Source: Chloroflexota bacterium
GTDB lineage: Bacteria; Chloroflexota; Anaerolineae; Anaerolineales; E44-bin32
DNA length: 9,962 nt
Reading direction: 5' to 3'
NCBI GenBank assembly: GCA_026390045.1
Contig: JAPLGR010000298.1
Location: 1-9,962, forward strand
In this document: one piece after another, positions 1 to 6,255 of the stretch
Layout of the letters: the number at the start of each line of letters is the position of its first letter
How positions within the stretch are numbered: position 1 is the first letter of the stretch
Notes under the pieces: generated by a model
The model's input: only the letters and a program-made list of their open reading frames with translations
Database searches by the model: none
What the model was told of the DNA's origin: nothing
Position numbers and translations under genes: made by a program

Positions 1-344
1 ATGGCGAAGCCGCCGGCGCCGGTGGTCTCCTGGCCGACCAGACCGTGAGCCAGAGGGACGCGCTCGTCGACCACGCGTCCCTGCATGCCGCCCACCCGGA
101 AGGTGGTGATGACGAAGGCAGCACCTTCGAGGGCCTGGTCGAGGTCGGTCGTCGGCTGCAGCCGGACGGATGGCGTCTCCGTGTCATGTCGGACGCAGGC
201 GAGGTCGAGCATCAGCCTGAGGCGTTCGCCATCGATGTCCATCAGGGCCAGGTCGTTCAGGCCGAGGGCTTCGGCGCGCTCGATCAGGGCGGCATACAGG
301 AGAGGCAGGCGCATGCCGCCCGCTCCCAGGATGGCGATCTTCAT
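1..344 (-). CDS. GH4 family NAD-dependent glycosidase (6-phospho-beta-glucosidase type), partial
   Basis: This is the N-terminal 114 codons of a glycoside hydrolase family 4 enzyme; the rest lies beyond the left edge. What is seen: ATG at 344 behind GGAGG with a 4-base spacer, an N-terminal Rossmann strand and turn (MKIAILGAGGMRLPLL), an acidic end of beta-2 (LMDIDGERL), and then the highly conserved GH4 block FRVGGMQGRVVDE followed by GLVGQETTGAGGF. Known of the family: these enzymes use NAD+ and a divalent metal in an oxidation-elimination-addition mechanism. The GGxR-type N-terminus resembles the subgroup usually annotated as 6-phospho-beta-glucosidase. The metal-binding Cys and His lie outside the window, so phospho- versus free-sugar specificity cannot be read. 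It follows the MFS gene by 137 bases on the same strand and is probably the last visible gene of that operon. Confidence 0.88.
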   Translation of the reverse strand, partial: MKIAILGAGGMRLPLLYAALIERAEALGLNDLALMDIDGERLRLMLDLACVRHDTETPSVRLQPTTDLDQALEGAAFVITTFRVGGMQGRVVDERVPLAHGLVGQETTGAGGFA

Positions 345-481
345 CCGACCTCCAGGTGAGGTGCTGGCAGCCTGCGCGAACTCAGGCGGCCTCGATCCTT
401 GGCCTTCGCGCACCACGTCTGCCCAGCGGCTCGCGCCGGCCGTGCGCGTGGCCGGACCCGAGCGTCCATCATTCCTGGCGC

Positions 482-1786
482 CTAGCCCGAGGCGCTCTGA
501 CTCGCAAGCTCCGTCTCAGCGCGCCGGCGGAGCTGGCCGCGCAGCGCACGGATGTCGTTCGGGACGAAGAACAGCGCTCCCAGGTAGATCACGAAGCAAA
601 CCACCCAGGTGCTGATGCAGATGACCAGGATGGAGGTCTCCAGGCTGGTGGCATCGGCGAGCAGGCCGGCAAGGAACGGCGCCAGCGCCGCGCCCGAGTT
701 CTCGATGAAGTACTCGACTGACATGGTTGTGCTGCGCACCTCGGGCAGCGTGATATCGTAGATGGCCGAGAGCACGTTGGGCGACGAGAACGGCATGAAC
801 AGCGCCGTCAGGCACATCAGGATGAAGAACTGTGTGCGATCCGCCGCCGGGGTGCGGATGGCGAAGAACAGGAAGATGGCGCCCAGTAGCACGCCAGCCG
901 ATGACACAATGACTCGGCCGTTGAGGGTTCGCTTGAAGACCAGGTCGCCCAGAGCGCCGCCGATGAAGTAGCCCACAGCCAGGATCAGGATGACCGGCGC
1001 CATGGTGAAGAGCACGGAGTTGTTGTCGTAGCCGCGCTCGCTGATCAGGTAGCCGAAGAAGAAGAAGGTGATCACGTTCCACGGGAAGACGCCGGCGAAG
1101 CCCTGACCGAAGATGAACCACATCGACTTCTTCTGCACGGCCAGCTTGGCCTCCGTCCACGAGAAGCGAAACTTCTGCAGCTCTTTCACGCCTTCCAGCT
1201 CGGGTTCGGCGCGGCCGCGCGGGATGTCGCGCACGAAGAAGAAGATCAGGACGGCGATCACCAGTCCGAGACTCGCGGTGATGTAGAACACGGATCGCCA
1301 GCCGCCGATCATCGGTGCGACCATCAGCGCCAGGACCATCCCCAGCAGGTACCCCAGGGGCTGAGCGAGCTGGAGCAGCCCATACACCCGGCCGCGCAGG
1401 CCCGGAGCGAAGTAGTCCGCCACGAGGGAATACAGACCGGGGTAGGACGAGTCGTCGATGCCTGTCGAGGCACGCGTTGCCAGGAAGGGGATGTAGCTGC
1501 GCATGATGGACGAGAGCCAAGTGGTGGCGCCCCAGATGAACGATGCGAGAGCCAGCAGCTTCGCCCGGGCGTAGCGGTCGTACAGGTAGCCCCACACGGG
1601 ATACAGGATCGTCGCCACGATCAGCGCGCCGCTGTTGATCAACCCCCACTGCGAGTTGGTGAGCTTGAACTCGCCCATGATGGGGATCTGCATCGAGCCG
1701 ATCATCAAGCGGTCCGTCTCATGCAGCAGCATAAACATGAAGAAGATGGCGATCACAACCCAGCGATAGCGAGCGAAGTTCTTCAT
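482..1786 (-). CDS. MFS transporter (probable sugar/organic-anion importer)
   Basis: A 434-residue inner-membrane permease of the major facilitator superfamily, with the usual length and about 12 predicted hydrophobic segments. The first spans roughly residues 9-28 and carries a DR pair (D25, R26) as in anion:cation symporters of the hexuronate type. Motif A lies in the loop after the second helix (GYLYDRYARAKLL, residues 66-78). A charged central loop near residues 190-215 (RDIPRGRAEPELEGVKELQK) separates the two six-helix halves. ATG at 1786 is preceded by GGAGGG, which supports this start. It sits 46 bases after the PIG-L deacetylase and 137 bases before the GH4 glycosidase on the same strand. 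This suggests uptake of a glycoside or sugar acid processed by those enzymes. The family assignment is firm; the substrate is inferred from context only. Confidence 0.9.
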   Translation of the reverse strand: MKNFARYRWVVIAIFFMFMLLHETDRLMIGSMQIPIMGEFKLTNSQWGLINSGALIVATILYPVWGYLYDRYARAKLLALASFIWGATTWLSSIMRSYIPFLATRASTGIDDSSYPGLYSLVADYFAPGLRGRVYGLLQLAQPLGYLLGMVLALMVAPMIGGWRSVFYITASLGLVIAVLIFFFVRDIPRGRAEPELEGVKELQKFRFSWTEAKLAVQKKSMWFIFGQGFAGVFPWNVITFFFFGYLISERGYDNNSVLFTMAPVILILAVGYFIGGALGDLVFKRTLNGRVIVSSAGVLLGAIFLFFAIRTPAADRTQFFILMCLTALFMPFSSPNVLSAIYDITLPEVRSTTMSVEYFIENSGAALAPFLAGLLADATSLETSILVICISTWVVCFVIYLGALFFVPNDIRALRGQLRRRAETELASQSASG

Positions 1787-1832
1787 CCGATAGCCCTCCG
1801 ATGCGGATTGCGGCTTCCCGGCCCGGTCGATT

Positions 1833-2630
1833 CTAGCCCTGCATGCTAAGCAGGTTCTCCACCAATGGATCGAAGCGGACGTAGCGGAAGGCCTCGCCGT
1901 AGGCGACGCCGGTACTCGCGCCGACGGCGGCGGCCTGGGACCGCAGCGCCCACTCCATGGCGGCCATCGGCTCGCCCGCCATGCTGCCCAGAATGGCCTC
2001 GACGTCCAGCCCGGCCAGGCGCGCCTGACGCACGACGCCTTCCACCAGGAAGGTGACCTGGGACTTGTGCTCCGCCAGCGCCTTGAGCTTCACGTCCACG
2101 GTGGCCGAGATGTCGACCACGCGGTTGGTGCTTGGCAGGTGCTCGGAGTAGAAGTACTTCTCGACCACGAAGTGCGGTTGCAGGCCCTGCTCGAGATGCT
2201 CGGGATGCATCAGCGGTAGCTGTGAGAAGGACAGAGCGTCCGAAGCCGCCCAGGCCACCGCCCGGTGATCGGGGTGCGGATCGTACGGTGCGAACGGATC
2301 CTCGGCGATTACGACGTTCGGACGGTACTGCCGGATGGCGCGGATGAAAGCCTCGCGCAGCACGCCGGGAGGCAGGTGGTCCAGCTCTAGGTCCGGATAT
2401 CCGAGCATGATTGGAGGCTCTGCCCCGAGGACGAGCGCCGCGCGGCGGCCCTCCTCGGCACGCATCTCGGCCAGCGCAGGGCTGTCGTGCTCGAACGCGC
2501 CGGGGCGCCCGTCGGTGGCTACCCGGATGTTGGGGCGCGCGCCGCTGGCGATCATCGCGGCGATTGTACCGCCGGCGAAGATCTCGGCGTCGTCGGGGTG
2601 GGGGGTCAGGGCAAGGACAACCGAGGGCAT
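1833..2630 (-). CDS. PIG-L family zinc-dependent deacetylase
   Basis: A 265-residue LmbE/PIG-L hydrolase. Family members remove N-acetyl groups from amino sugars and related conjugates (for example GlcNAc-PI, GlcNAc-inositol, chitobiose, bacillithiol and mycothiol precursors). Seen: the first metal motif HPDD at residues 11-14 right after an N-terminal beta strand, a GGT turn (residues 20-22), ATDGRPG (residues 38-44), and the second metal motif in YDPHPDHRAV (H119, H122). I chose ATG 2630 over a TTG seven codons upstream because AGGAGG lies 5 bases before it. That start leaves 24 bases to the stop of the preceding gene. It is the second gene of the likely minus-strand operon. A de-N-acetylase beside an MFS permease and a GH4 glycosidase points to an N-acetylated or otherwise acylated sugar substrate, which is inference. 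Confidence 0.9.
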   Translation of the reverse strand: MPSVVLALTPHPDDAEIFAGGTIAAMIASGARPNIRVATDGRPGAFEHDSPALAEMRAEEGRRAALVLGAEPPIMLGYPDLELDHLPPGVLREAFIRAIRQYRPNVVIAEDPFAPYDPHPDHRAVAWAASDALSFSQLPLMHPEHLEQGLQPHFVVEKYFYSEHLPSTNRVVDISATVDVKLKALAEHKSQVTFLVEGVVRQARLAGLDVEAILGSMAGEPMAAMEWALRSQAAAVGASTGVAYGEAFRYVRFDPLVENLLSMQG

Positions 2631-2654
2631 GCCGTCCTCCTCGCGGGTCAAGAA

Positions 2655-3359
2655 TCAGGATCCCTGCATCGCAGCCGGCGGGAAGTGGCCCTGGTAGCGG
2701 CAGGTCTCGTGCAGCGTGCAGTAAGCGCACGCCGAGCCGGCTGCCTCGAGCCTCGAGCCAAGGCCAAGCACGAGCGAGAGCGACTTGCGCGGCACCATCA
2801 TGCCGCCCTCGGTCAGGTGCACGCCGGCTTCACCCGCGTCGACGAGGGCGAAGATCTGCGCCTGACCCTCCTGCACCGGCCATCCGACCATCCCTGGCGA
2901 AAGGGGCAGGCTGGCGCGCCATGCGCGGCCTATGGCCTCCTGTTCGAACCTGTTGCAGGCCTGTCCCGCCAGCGCCTCGGCTGCGGCGGATCCAACGCCG
3001 TCCAGCGCCAGCGCGAACACCGGATCGTGGTCCATCTGCCGGGCGATCTCGGCGTCCAAGGAATCGCCGATCGTGCACACCATGACGATCACCTGCTCAG
3101 CGGCCCCCAGGTGTTGGGCAATCAGCGGTCCCTCCAGCGCTCCCCCGTCCAGCGTCAGGCGCTCGTGCCGGAGTCCTGTGGCGGTGAATCGTGCAAAGGC
3201 AACCTTCGGCTGGAGCATCGGCTGACCAGCCTCGAGCGCCCGCTCGGCGAGGGTGACCAGCGCCGGCCGGCGTGTGCGAATAGTGGCCGGATCTGCGCCC
3301 TGGGCGCGCAGGACGTCATCGACCTCCAGGCTGAGAACCCAGTCAGTCTCTATGGTCAT
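2655..3359 (-). CDS. Stand-alone vitamin B12-dependent methionine synthase activation-domain protein
   Basis: A 234-residue protein matching the C-terminal AdoMet-binding reactivation domain of MetH, without the other MetH modules. Seen: VMVCTIGDSLD (92-102), the conserved core SPGMVGWPVQEGQ (154-166), and HLTEGGMMVPRKS (181-193), the hallmark of this domain. It ends in CxxCxxxxxC (C211, C214, C220), which could bind a metal or cluster. Known: such short proteins accompany corrinoid methyltransferase systems and are thought to help restore Co(I) after oxidation. ATG 3359 has GGAG about 5 bases upstream; a TTG 11 codons earlier lacks such a site. It is the first gene of the minus-strand operon. 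The partner may be the truncated corrinoid protein 1.2 kb away, but no methyltransferase is visible. Confidence 0.87.
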   Translation of the reverse strand: MTIETDWVLSLEVDDVLRAQGADPATIRTRRPALVTLAERALEAGQPMLQPKVAFARFTATGLRHERLTLDGGALEGPLIAQHLGAAEQVIVMVCTIGDSLDAEIARQMDHDPVFALALDGVGSAAAEALAGQACNRFEQEAIGRAWRASLPLSPGMVGWPVQEGQAQIFALVDAGEAGVHLTEGGMMVPRKSLSLVLGLGSRLEAAGSACAYCTLHETCRYQGHFPPAAMQGS

Positions 3360-3392
3360 CCGGCTCCATCCGCCGCGCCGCGGGTGACGCAA

Positions 3393-3421
3393 ATGATACC
3401 TGCGAGCGGACGGCTGACCAA
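3393..3421 (-). promoter_or_regulatory. Sigma70-like promoter for the reactivation/PIG-L/MFS/GH4 operon
   Basis: Reading the minus strand, TTGGTC (3421-3416) is followed after exactly 17 bases by TATCAT (3398-3393), a 5 of 6 match to the -10 consensus. Transcription would begin near 3386, giving a leader of about 27 bases before ATG 3359. Position and spacing fit well; the -35 is only a half match. Confidence 0.45.
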
Positions 3422-3516
3422 GTCCGGACTCCAGGCATCAGGCTAGCTTGCGCAGGTTCCCTTCGACTACAGGCGTAGGCGCCTTCATCCGTGACACTAG
3501 GCCAGGGATGTGACCT

Positions 3517-3613
3517 CTGCATTGCAGTGTTGCTCATTCATGGGCGGAGACAGGATCCATCGATAGGGGAGGTCGCCACCTGCCGCGCCAGACCTCGTGG
3601 ACTGCCATGGCAG
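3517..3613. repeat. Pair of similar perfect palindromes, possible operators
   Basis: CTGCATTGCAG (3517-3527) and CTGCCATGGCAG (3602-3613) share the arms CTGC/GCAG. Their centres are about 85 bases apart, roughly eight helical turns, upstream of the operon promoter. This arrangement suits binding of a dimeric or looping repressor, but no regulator gene is in view and short palindromes arise by chance. Confidence 0.25.
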
Positions 3614-3672
3614 GAATGGTATTCCCTCGGAGACAGAGTCGGAGCCGGCTGCACGTGGCGAACGGGGCTAAG

Positions 3673-4491
3673 TCACGAATCCGAGAGCAGGCTTCTGAGC
3701 GCCTGGATAGTCTTGACGGCCGCGGTGTCTGGATCGGGGAGCGGCAGCAATTCCGCTGAAACGAACCCGTTGAAGCCCAGCCCGCGCAGGATCTTGAATG
3801 ATGCCGCGAGGTCAAGATGACCGCTTCCTGGATAGCGGCGGTTGGAGTCTGCGACGTGCACGTGCCATAGCCTGTCGCCTGCCGCCCGGAATCCGTCCTC
3901 GAAGGATGTTTCCTCGATGTTCATGTGGAAGAAGTCAAGCATGATGCCGACGTACCTGCTGCCGGAGGCCTCAATCATGCGCATCGCCTCGGCTGCCGTT
4001 TGGATGAAATCGCACTCGTATCGATTCAGCGGTTCAAGCGTGATGCGCACGCCCTTCTTCTCGGCGTAGTGAAACAAAGGCTGCAGCTGCTCGGTCGCTG
4101 CCCCCCATGGATCGGAGACCGGCCCGAGCCACTTGAGCTGCCCGCGGAAGCGGCCCAGGTTGACCATTGCGCCCAGGTATTCGCCCAGGTCGATGATTGC
4201 CCTGGCCCGCTCGTTGCTCTCCTGGCGTGTGTGCGGATCCTGATGCACAAGGCACAGGCCATCCGCGGCGAACACCTCGCCGGTCACGATCTGAGGCACC
4301 TCGAGCCCGGCTGACTGGAGGATCCCCTTGAGCCATGGCCAGTCGAGGGCGGCCGGGTCGCGAACCATCAATTCAATGCCTTGATACCCCAAAGAGGCGG
4401 CCTTGCGCACCCGCTGTTCGAAAGTGCCGCTGAGCAGCGCGAGCGGCCCATGGGCGACGTCTGGCCCGCACACAACGAGGGCAGCTTTCAT
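3673..4491 (-). CDS. Sugar isomerase/epimerase, D-tagatose/D-psicose 3-epimerase family
   Basis: A 272-residue xylose-isomerase-like TIM-barrel enzyme, likely interconverting ketoses (or ketose phosphates) at C3. Seen: the four metal ligands expected in this family, E153 (ITLEPLNRYE), D186 (MLDFFHMNIEE), H212 (WHVHVADSNRR) and E247 (FVSAELL). The substrate-contacting E159, H189 and R218 are also present. The residue spacing is essentially that of the characterised D-tagatose 3-epimerase, so catalytic competence is likely. The open frame extends upstream to 5169, but ATG 4491 carries AGGAG with a 6-base spacer, matches the family N-terminus, and avoids overlap with the plus-strand corrinoid gene. 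It is divergent from the corrinoid and dehydrogenase genes and 313 bases upstream of the operon on its own strand. Exact substrate is unknown. Confidence 0.9.
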   Translation of the reverse strand: MKAALVVCGPDVAHGPLALLSGTFEQRVRKAASLGYQGIELMVRDPAALDWPWLKGILQSAGLEVPQIVTGEVFAADGLCLVHQDPHTRQESNERARAIIDLGEYLGAMVNLGRFRGQLKWLGPVSDPWGAATEQLQPLFHYAEKKGVRITLEPLNRYECDFIQTAAEAMRMIEASGSRYVGIMLDFFHMNIEETSFEDGFRAAGDRLWHVHVADSNRRYPGSGHLDLAASFKILRGLGFNGFVSAELLPLPDPDTAAVKTIQALRSLLSDS

Positions 4492-4510
4492 GGGATACTC
4501 CTGCGTTGCC

Positions 4511-4541
4511 CTTGCCCCTGGTCCCTTGTCTTCAGGGCAAG
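4511..4541. repeat. Short inverted repeat in divergent intergenic region
   Basis: CTTGCCC (4511-4517) and GGGCAAG (4535-4541) form 7-bp arms in the 72 bases between the isomerase start and the corrinoid ATG. It could be an operator or leader hairpin for the isomerase, or a relic of the rearrangement that truncated the corrinoid gene. No clear promoter is visible in this stretch. Confidence 0.25.
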
Positions 4542-4563
4542 TGCCTCTTGAGCCGCCCGGGCG

Positions 4564-4989
4564 ATGAAGGTCGGGCTGACACTGCTCAAGCCGCATCTGA
4601 TTCAGGCCGGCGTCCCCGCGGCGGGCAAGGTCGTCCTGGGGACGGTCAAGGGTGATCTGCATGACATCGGCAAGAGCCTGGTGGGCATGATACTCGAGGG
4701 TGCCGGGTTCGAGGTGATTAACCTCGGCACGGATGTCGGGCCGGAGAAGTTCGGCGAGGCCGTGCGGATGAACAAGCCGCAGCTGGTGGGGATGTCGGCG
4801 CTGCTGACGACCACGATGCAGAACATGAAGGCGACGCTGGAGGCGTTGGAGGACCTGGGCGTGCGCTCCCAGGTTAAGGTGATGGTTGGTGGAGCGCCGT
4901 TGACCGCCGCTTTCGCCAAGGAGATCGGCGCCGACGGGTACGCGGCGGACGCCAGCCGTGCAGTGGCGCTGACGAAGTCGCTGTTGTAG
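4564..4989 (+). CDS. Corrinoid (cobalamin-binding) protein, N-terminally truncated
   Basis: A 141-residue B12-binding Rossmann domain of the MtbC/MtmC/MetH type, which carries the methyl group on a corrinoid between methyltransferases. Seen: DLHDIGK (31-37) with the DxHxxG cobalt-ligand His33, MSALLTTTM around 77-85, and VMVGGAPLT around 107-115, so the cobalamin fold is complete. Missing: the roughly 80-residue helical cap that precedes it in family members of about 210-220 residues. The protein starts at MKVGLTLLKPHL, normally the end of that cap. The four codons before ATG 4564 (AARA) still fit the family, then an in-frame TGA at 4549-4551 blocks any extension. There is no ribosome site. 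This looks like a 5' deletion remnant, possibly a pseudogene, or an assembly junction. Confidence 0.85.
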   Translation: MKVGLTLLKPHLIQAGVPAAGKVVLGTVKGDLHDIGKSLVGMILEGAGFEVINLGTDVGPEKFGEAVRMNKPQLVGMSALLTTTMQNMKATLEALEDLGVRSQVKVMVGGAPLTAAFAKEIGADGYAADASRAVALTKSLL

Positions 4990-5049
4990 CGCGCAGAGTT
5001 GCGCGATTGCACCGAGGACGCGTGCGGGCAGCCAGAAACGGCTGCACGC
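4990..5049 (+). other. Two hairpins between corrinoid gene and dehydrogenase
   Basis: Immediately after the corrinoid stop, CGCGCA (4990-4995) and TGCGCG (5000-5005) form a 6-bp stem with a GAGT loop. A second hairpin pairs CAGCC (5029-5033) with GGCTG (5040-5044) and GCGTG (5020-5024) with CACGC (5045-5049) across a 4-base bulge. Neither has a following T-run, so they could act as weak terminators or mRNA-processing structures. Confidence 0.3.
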
Positions 5050-5089
5050 TTCGGCGCCCTGAGGGTGTTGAATGGGGAGGGTGAGCGCC

Positions 5090-5983
5090 ATGCAACCACG
5101 CATCGGATACATCGGCCTTGGCCTGATGGGCAAGCCGATCGCAAGCAACCTGCTGAAGGCCGGATACAAGCTAACCGTTCACTCCCGAAGCCGGCCGGCG
5201 GTGGATGAGCTTGCCGCGCTTGGAGCGCGTCCGGCCGATACGCCGCGGGCCGTTGCCGAGGCCAGTGACTTCGTCTTCACCAGCCTTCCCGATTCGCCGG
5301 ACGTGGAGCAAGTTGTCCTTGGGCCCAAGGGTGTGCGGGAGGGGTGCCGACCGGGAATGGCCTTCGTCGACAACAGCACCATCAAGCCCGAGACAGCTCG
5401 AGCGATCGCTGCAGAACTGGCGGCGATCGGCGTTCAAGCCCTCGACGCTCCGGTCTCCGGAGGCGACGTGGGCGCCAAGGCGGCGACGCTGGCGATCATG
5501 GTCGGAGGGCCGAAGGAGGCGTTCGAGCGCGTGCTTCCGGTCCTGCAGGCGATGGGCAAGACCATCACGCATGTCGGGGAGAGCGGCGCCGGCCAGGTGG
5601 CCAAGGCGTGCAACCAGATCATGGCCGCAGCCACGATGGTGGCGATGTCCGAGCTCCTGCTCCTGGCGCGCAAGGCCGGCGTAGACCCGCAGCGCGTGGT
5701 GGAGGCGATCCGCGGTGGCGCGGCCCAGTGCTGGACGCTGGACGTCAAACCGCCGCGCCTGTTTGCCGGAGAGCGCCGGCCGGGATTCAAGGCATCCATG
5801 ATGCACAAGGATCTGGCGATCATCCTTGAAACGGCCCGGACGTTCGGCATGCCGCTTCCGATGTCAGCCCTGAATCTCCAGCTATACGAATCGATGCTCC
5901 AGATGGGGATGGGCGATTTGGACAACTCGGCCGTCATCGGCGTCTATGAGGCGTTGGGGGCAACGGCGCTGCTGGGAGGCTGA
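5090..5983 (+). CDS. NAD(P)-dependent beta-hydroxyacid dehydrogenase (GarR/3-hydroxyisobutyrate dehydrogenase family)
   Basis: A 297-residue oxidoreductase of the 3-hydroxyisobutyrate dehydrogenase / tartronate semialdehyde reductase family, acting on small beta-hydroxyacids or their semialdehydes in the cytosol. Seen: Rossmann motif GYIGLGLMG (6-14), a basic pocket after beta-2 (HSRSR, 31-35) that hints at NADP(H), the substrate block DNSTIKPE (94-101), the signature DAPVSGGDVGA (119-129), and the catalytic Lys172 with Asn175 (GQVAKACNQ). The all-helical C-terminal domain with FKASMMHKDL is complete, and length is normal. I prefer ATG 5090 because GGGGAGG lies 9 bases upstream. The in-frame ATG at 5072 only adds MGRVSA and itself overlaps that site. 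It follows the truncated corrinoid gene by 100 bases. With the isomerase it suggests sugar-acid or ketose catabolism; the substrate is not readable. Confidence 0.9.
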   Translation: MQPRIGYIGLGLMGKPIASNLLKAGYKLTVHSRSRPAVDELAALGARPADTPRAVAEASDFVFTSLPDSPDVEQVVLGPKGVREGCRPGMAFVDNSTIKPETARAIAAELAAIGVQALDAPVSGGDVGAKAATLAIMVGGPKEAFERVLPVLQAMGKTITHVGESGAGQVAKACNQIMAAATMVAMSELLLLARKAGVDPQRVVEAIRGGAAQCWTLDVKPPRLFAGERRPGFKASMMHKDLAIILETARTFGMPLPMSALNLQLYESMLQMGMGDLDNSAVIGVYEALGATALLGG

Positions 5984-6036
5984 CCGCGGCACAATCAGGA
6001 CCCTCGGCGGCGTCAGCGTTTCGATGGGTGGGGGCG

Positions 6037-6064
6037 AAGCATCCGGATAGCTGCCCCGATGCTT
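6037..6064 (+). terminator. Weak hairpin after the dehydrogenase gene
   Basis: AAGCATC (6037-6043) pairs with GATGCTT (6058-6064), extended by GG/CC across a one-base bulge. It lies 54 bases after the dehydrogenase stop and lacks a T-run. It is at best a weak or Rho-assisted terminator. Confidence 0.2.
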
Positions 6065-6091
6065 GGTCCCCGCAGGTTCTCCCATTACATT
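6063..6091 (+). promoter_or_regulatory. Possible promoter for the small Cys-rich ORF
   Basis: TTGGTC (6063-6068), a 17-base spacer, then TACATT (6086-6091). The -35 hexamer and spacing are the same as in the operon promoter at 3393-3421. Transcription from about 6098 would give a leader near 158 bases containing the nested hairpins at 6181-6246. The -10 matches consensus at four of six positions, so this is tentative. Confidence 0.3.
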
Positions 6092-6180
6092 CGCCGCTAT
6101 CGCCCAAATTCTGACAGCGCGATGTCGGCCGGGCGTCATGTCGCTGGCCGGAACGAGCCTGATCGAGCCGCTATGCTGTT

Positions 6181-6246
6181 CGTGCGGACCGATTGCCACT
6201 CCCTCCGGGAGATGGCAAGCGTGTGCGGGGACAAAGGGTCCGCACG
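6181..6246 (+). promoter_or_regulatory. Structured leader with nested and competing stems before the small ORF
   Basis: A perfect 10-bp inverted repeat, CGTGCGGACC (6181-6190) and GGTCCGCACG (6237-6246), encloses a hairpin of 11 bp. In that hairpin TTGCCACTCCC (6193-6203) pairs with GGGAG/TGGCAA (6207-6211, 6213-6218) around one bulged A and a TCC loop. GTGCGG at 6223-6228 can also pair with CCGCAC (6240-6245), so the outer stem and a local hairpin compete. The ribosome site GGAGGGG begins directly after, at 6246. It matches no riboswitch class I recognise; a regulatory role is inferred from geometry. Confidence 0.35.
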
Positions 6247-6255
6247 GAGGGGAGC

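Larger units (their letters stand above)
3360..3672. other. Non-coding gap between isomerase and corrinoid-reactivation gene
   Basis: 313 bases with no convincing gene; the short open frames here have arbitrary composition and no ribosome sites. It holds a sigma70-like promoter toward the left (3393-3421) and two perfect short palindromes, CTGCATTGCAG (3517-3527) and CTGCCATGGCAG (3602-3613). Next to the second is the dyad GGAATGGTATTCC (3613-3625). These may be operator sites. No terminator with a T-run is evident after the isomerase stop. Confidence 0.5.

Noticed and set aside
516..1649. 377-residue frame opposite-phase within the MFS gene
   Set aside because: Same-strand shadow of the MFS gene in another frame, Arg/Pro/His-rich and without family motifs.
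2487..3446. 319-residue plus-strand frame over the PIG-L and reactivation genes
   Set aside because: Antisense shadow caused by high GC. The minus-strand proteins carry clear catalytic motifs and ribosome sites.
4492..5169. Upstream extension of the isomerase frame to 498 residues
   Set aside because: The extension lies antisense to the clear cobalamin-binding gene, has low-complexity Arg/Gln/His-rich composition, and the internal ATG 4491 has a proper ribosome site and the family N-terminus.
6193..6218. Hairpin considered as part of a cobalamin riboswitch because of nearby corrinoid genes
   Set aside because: The B12-box and the conserved core of that riboswitch are absent, and the downstream gene is the small membrane ORF.
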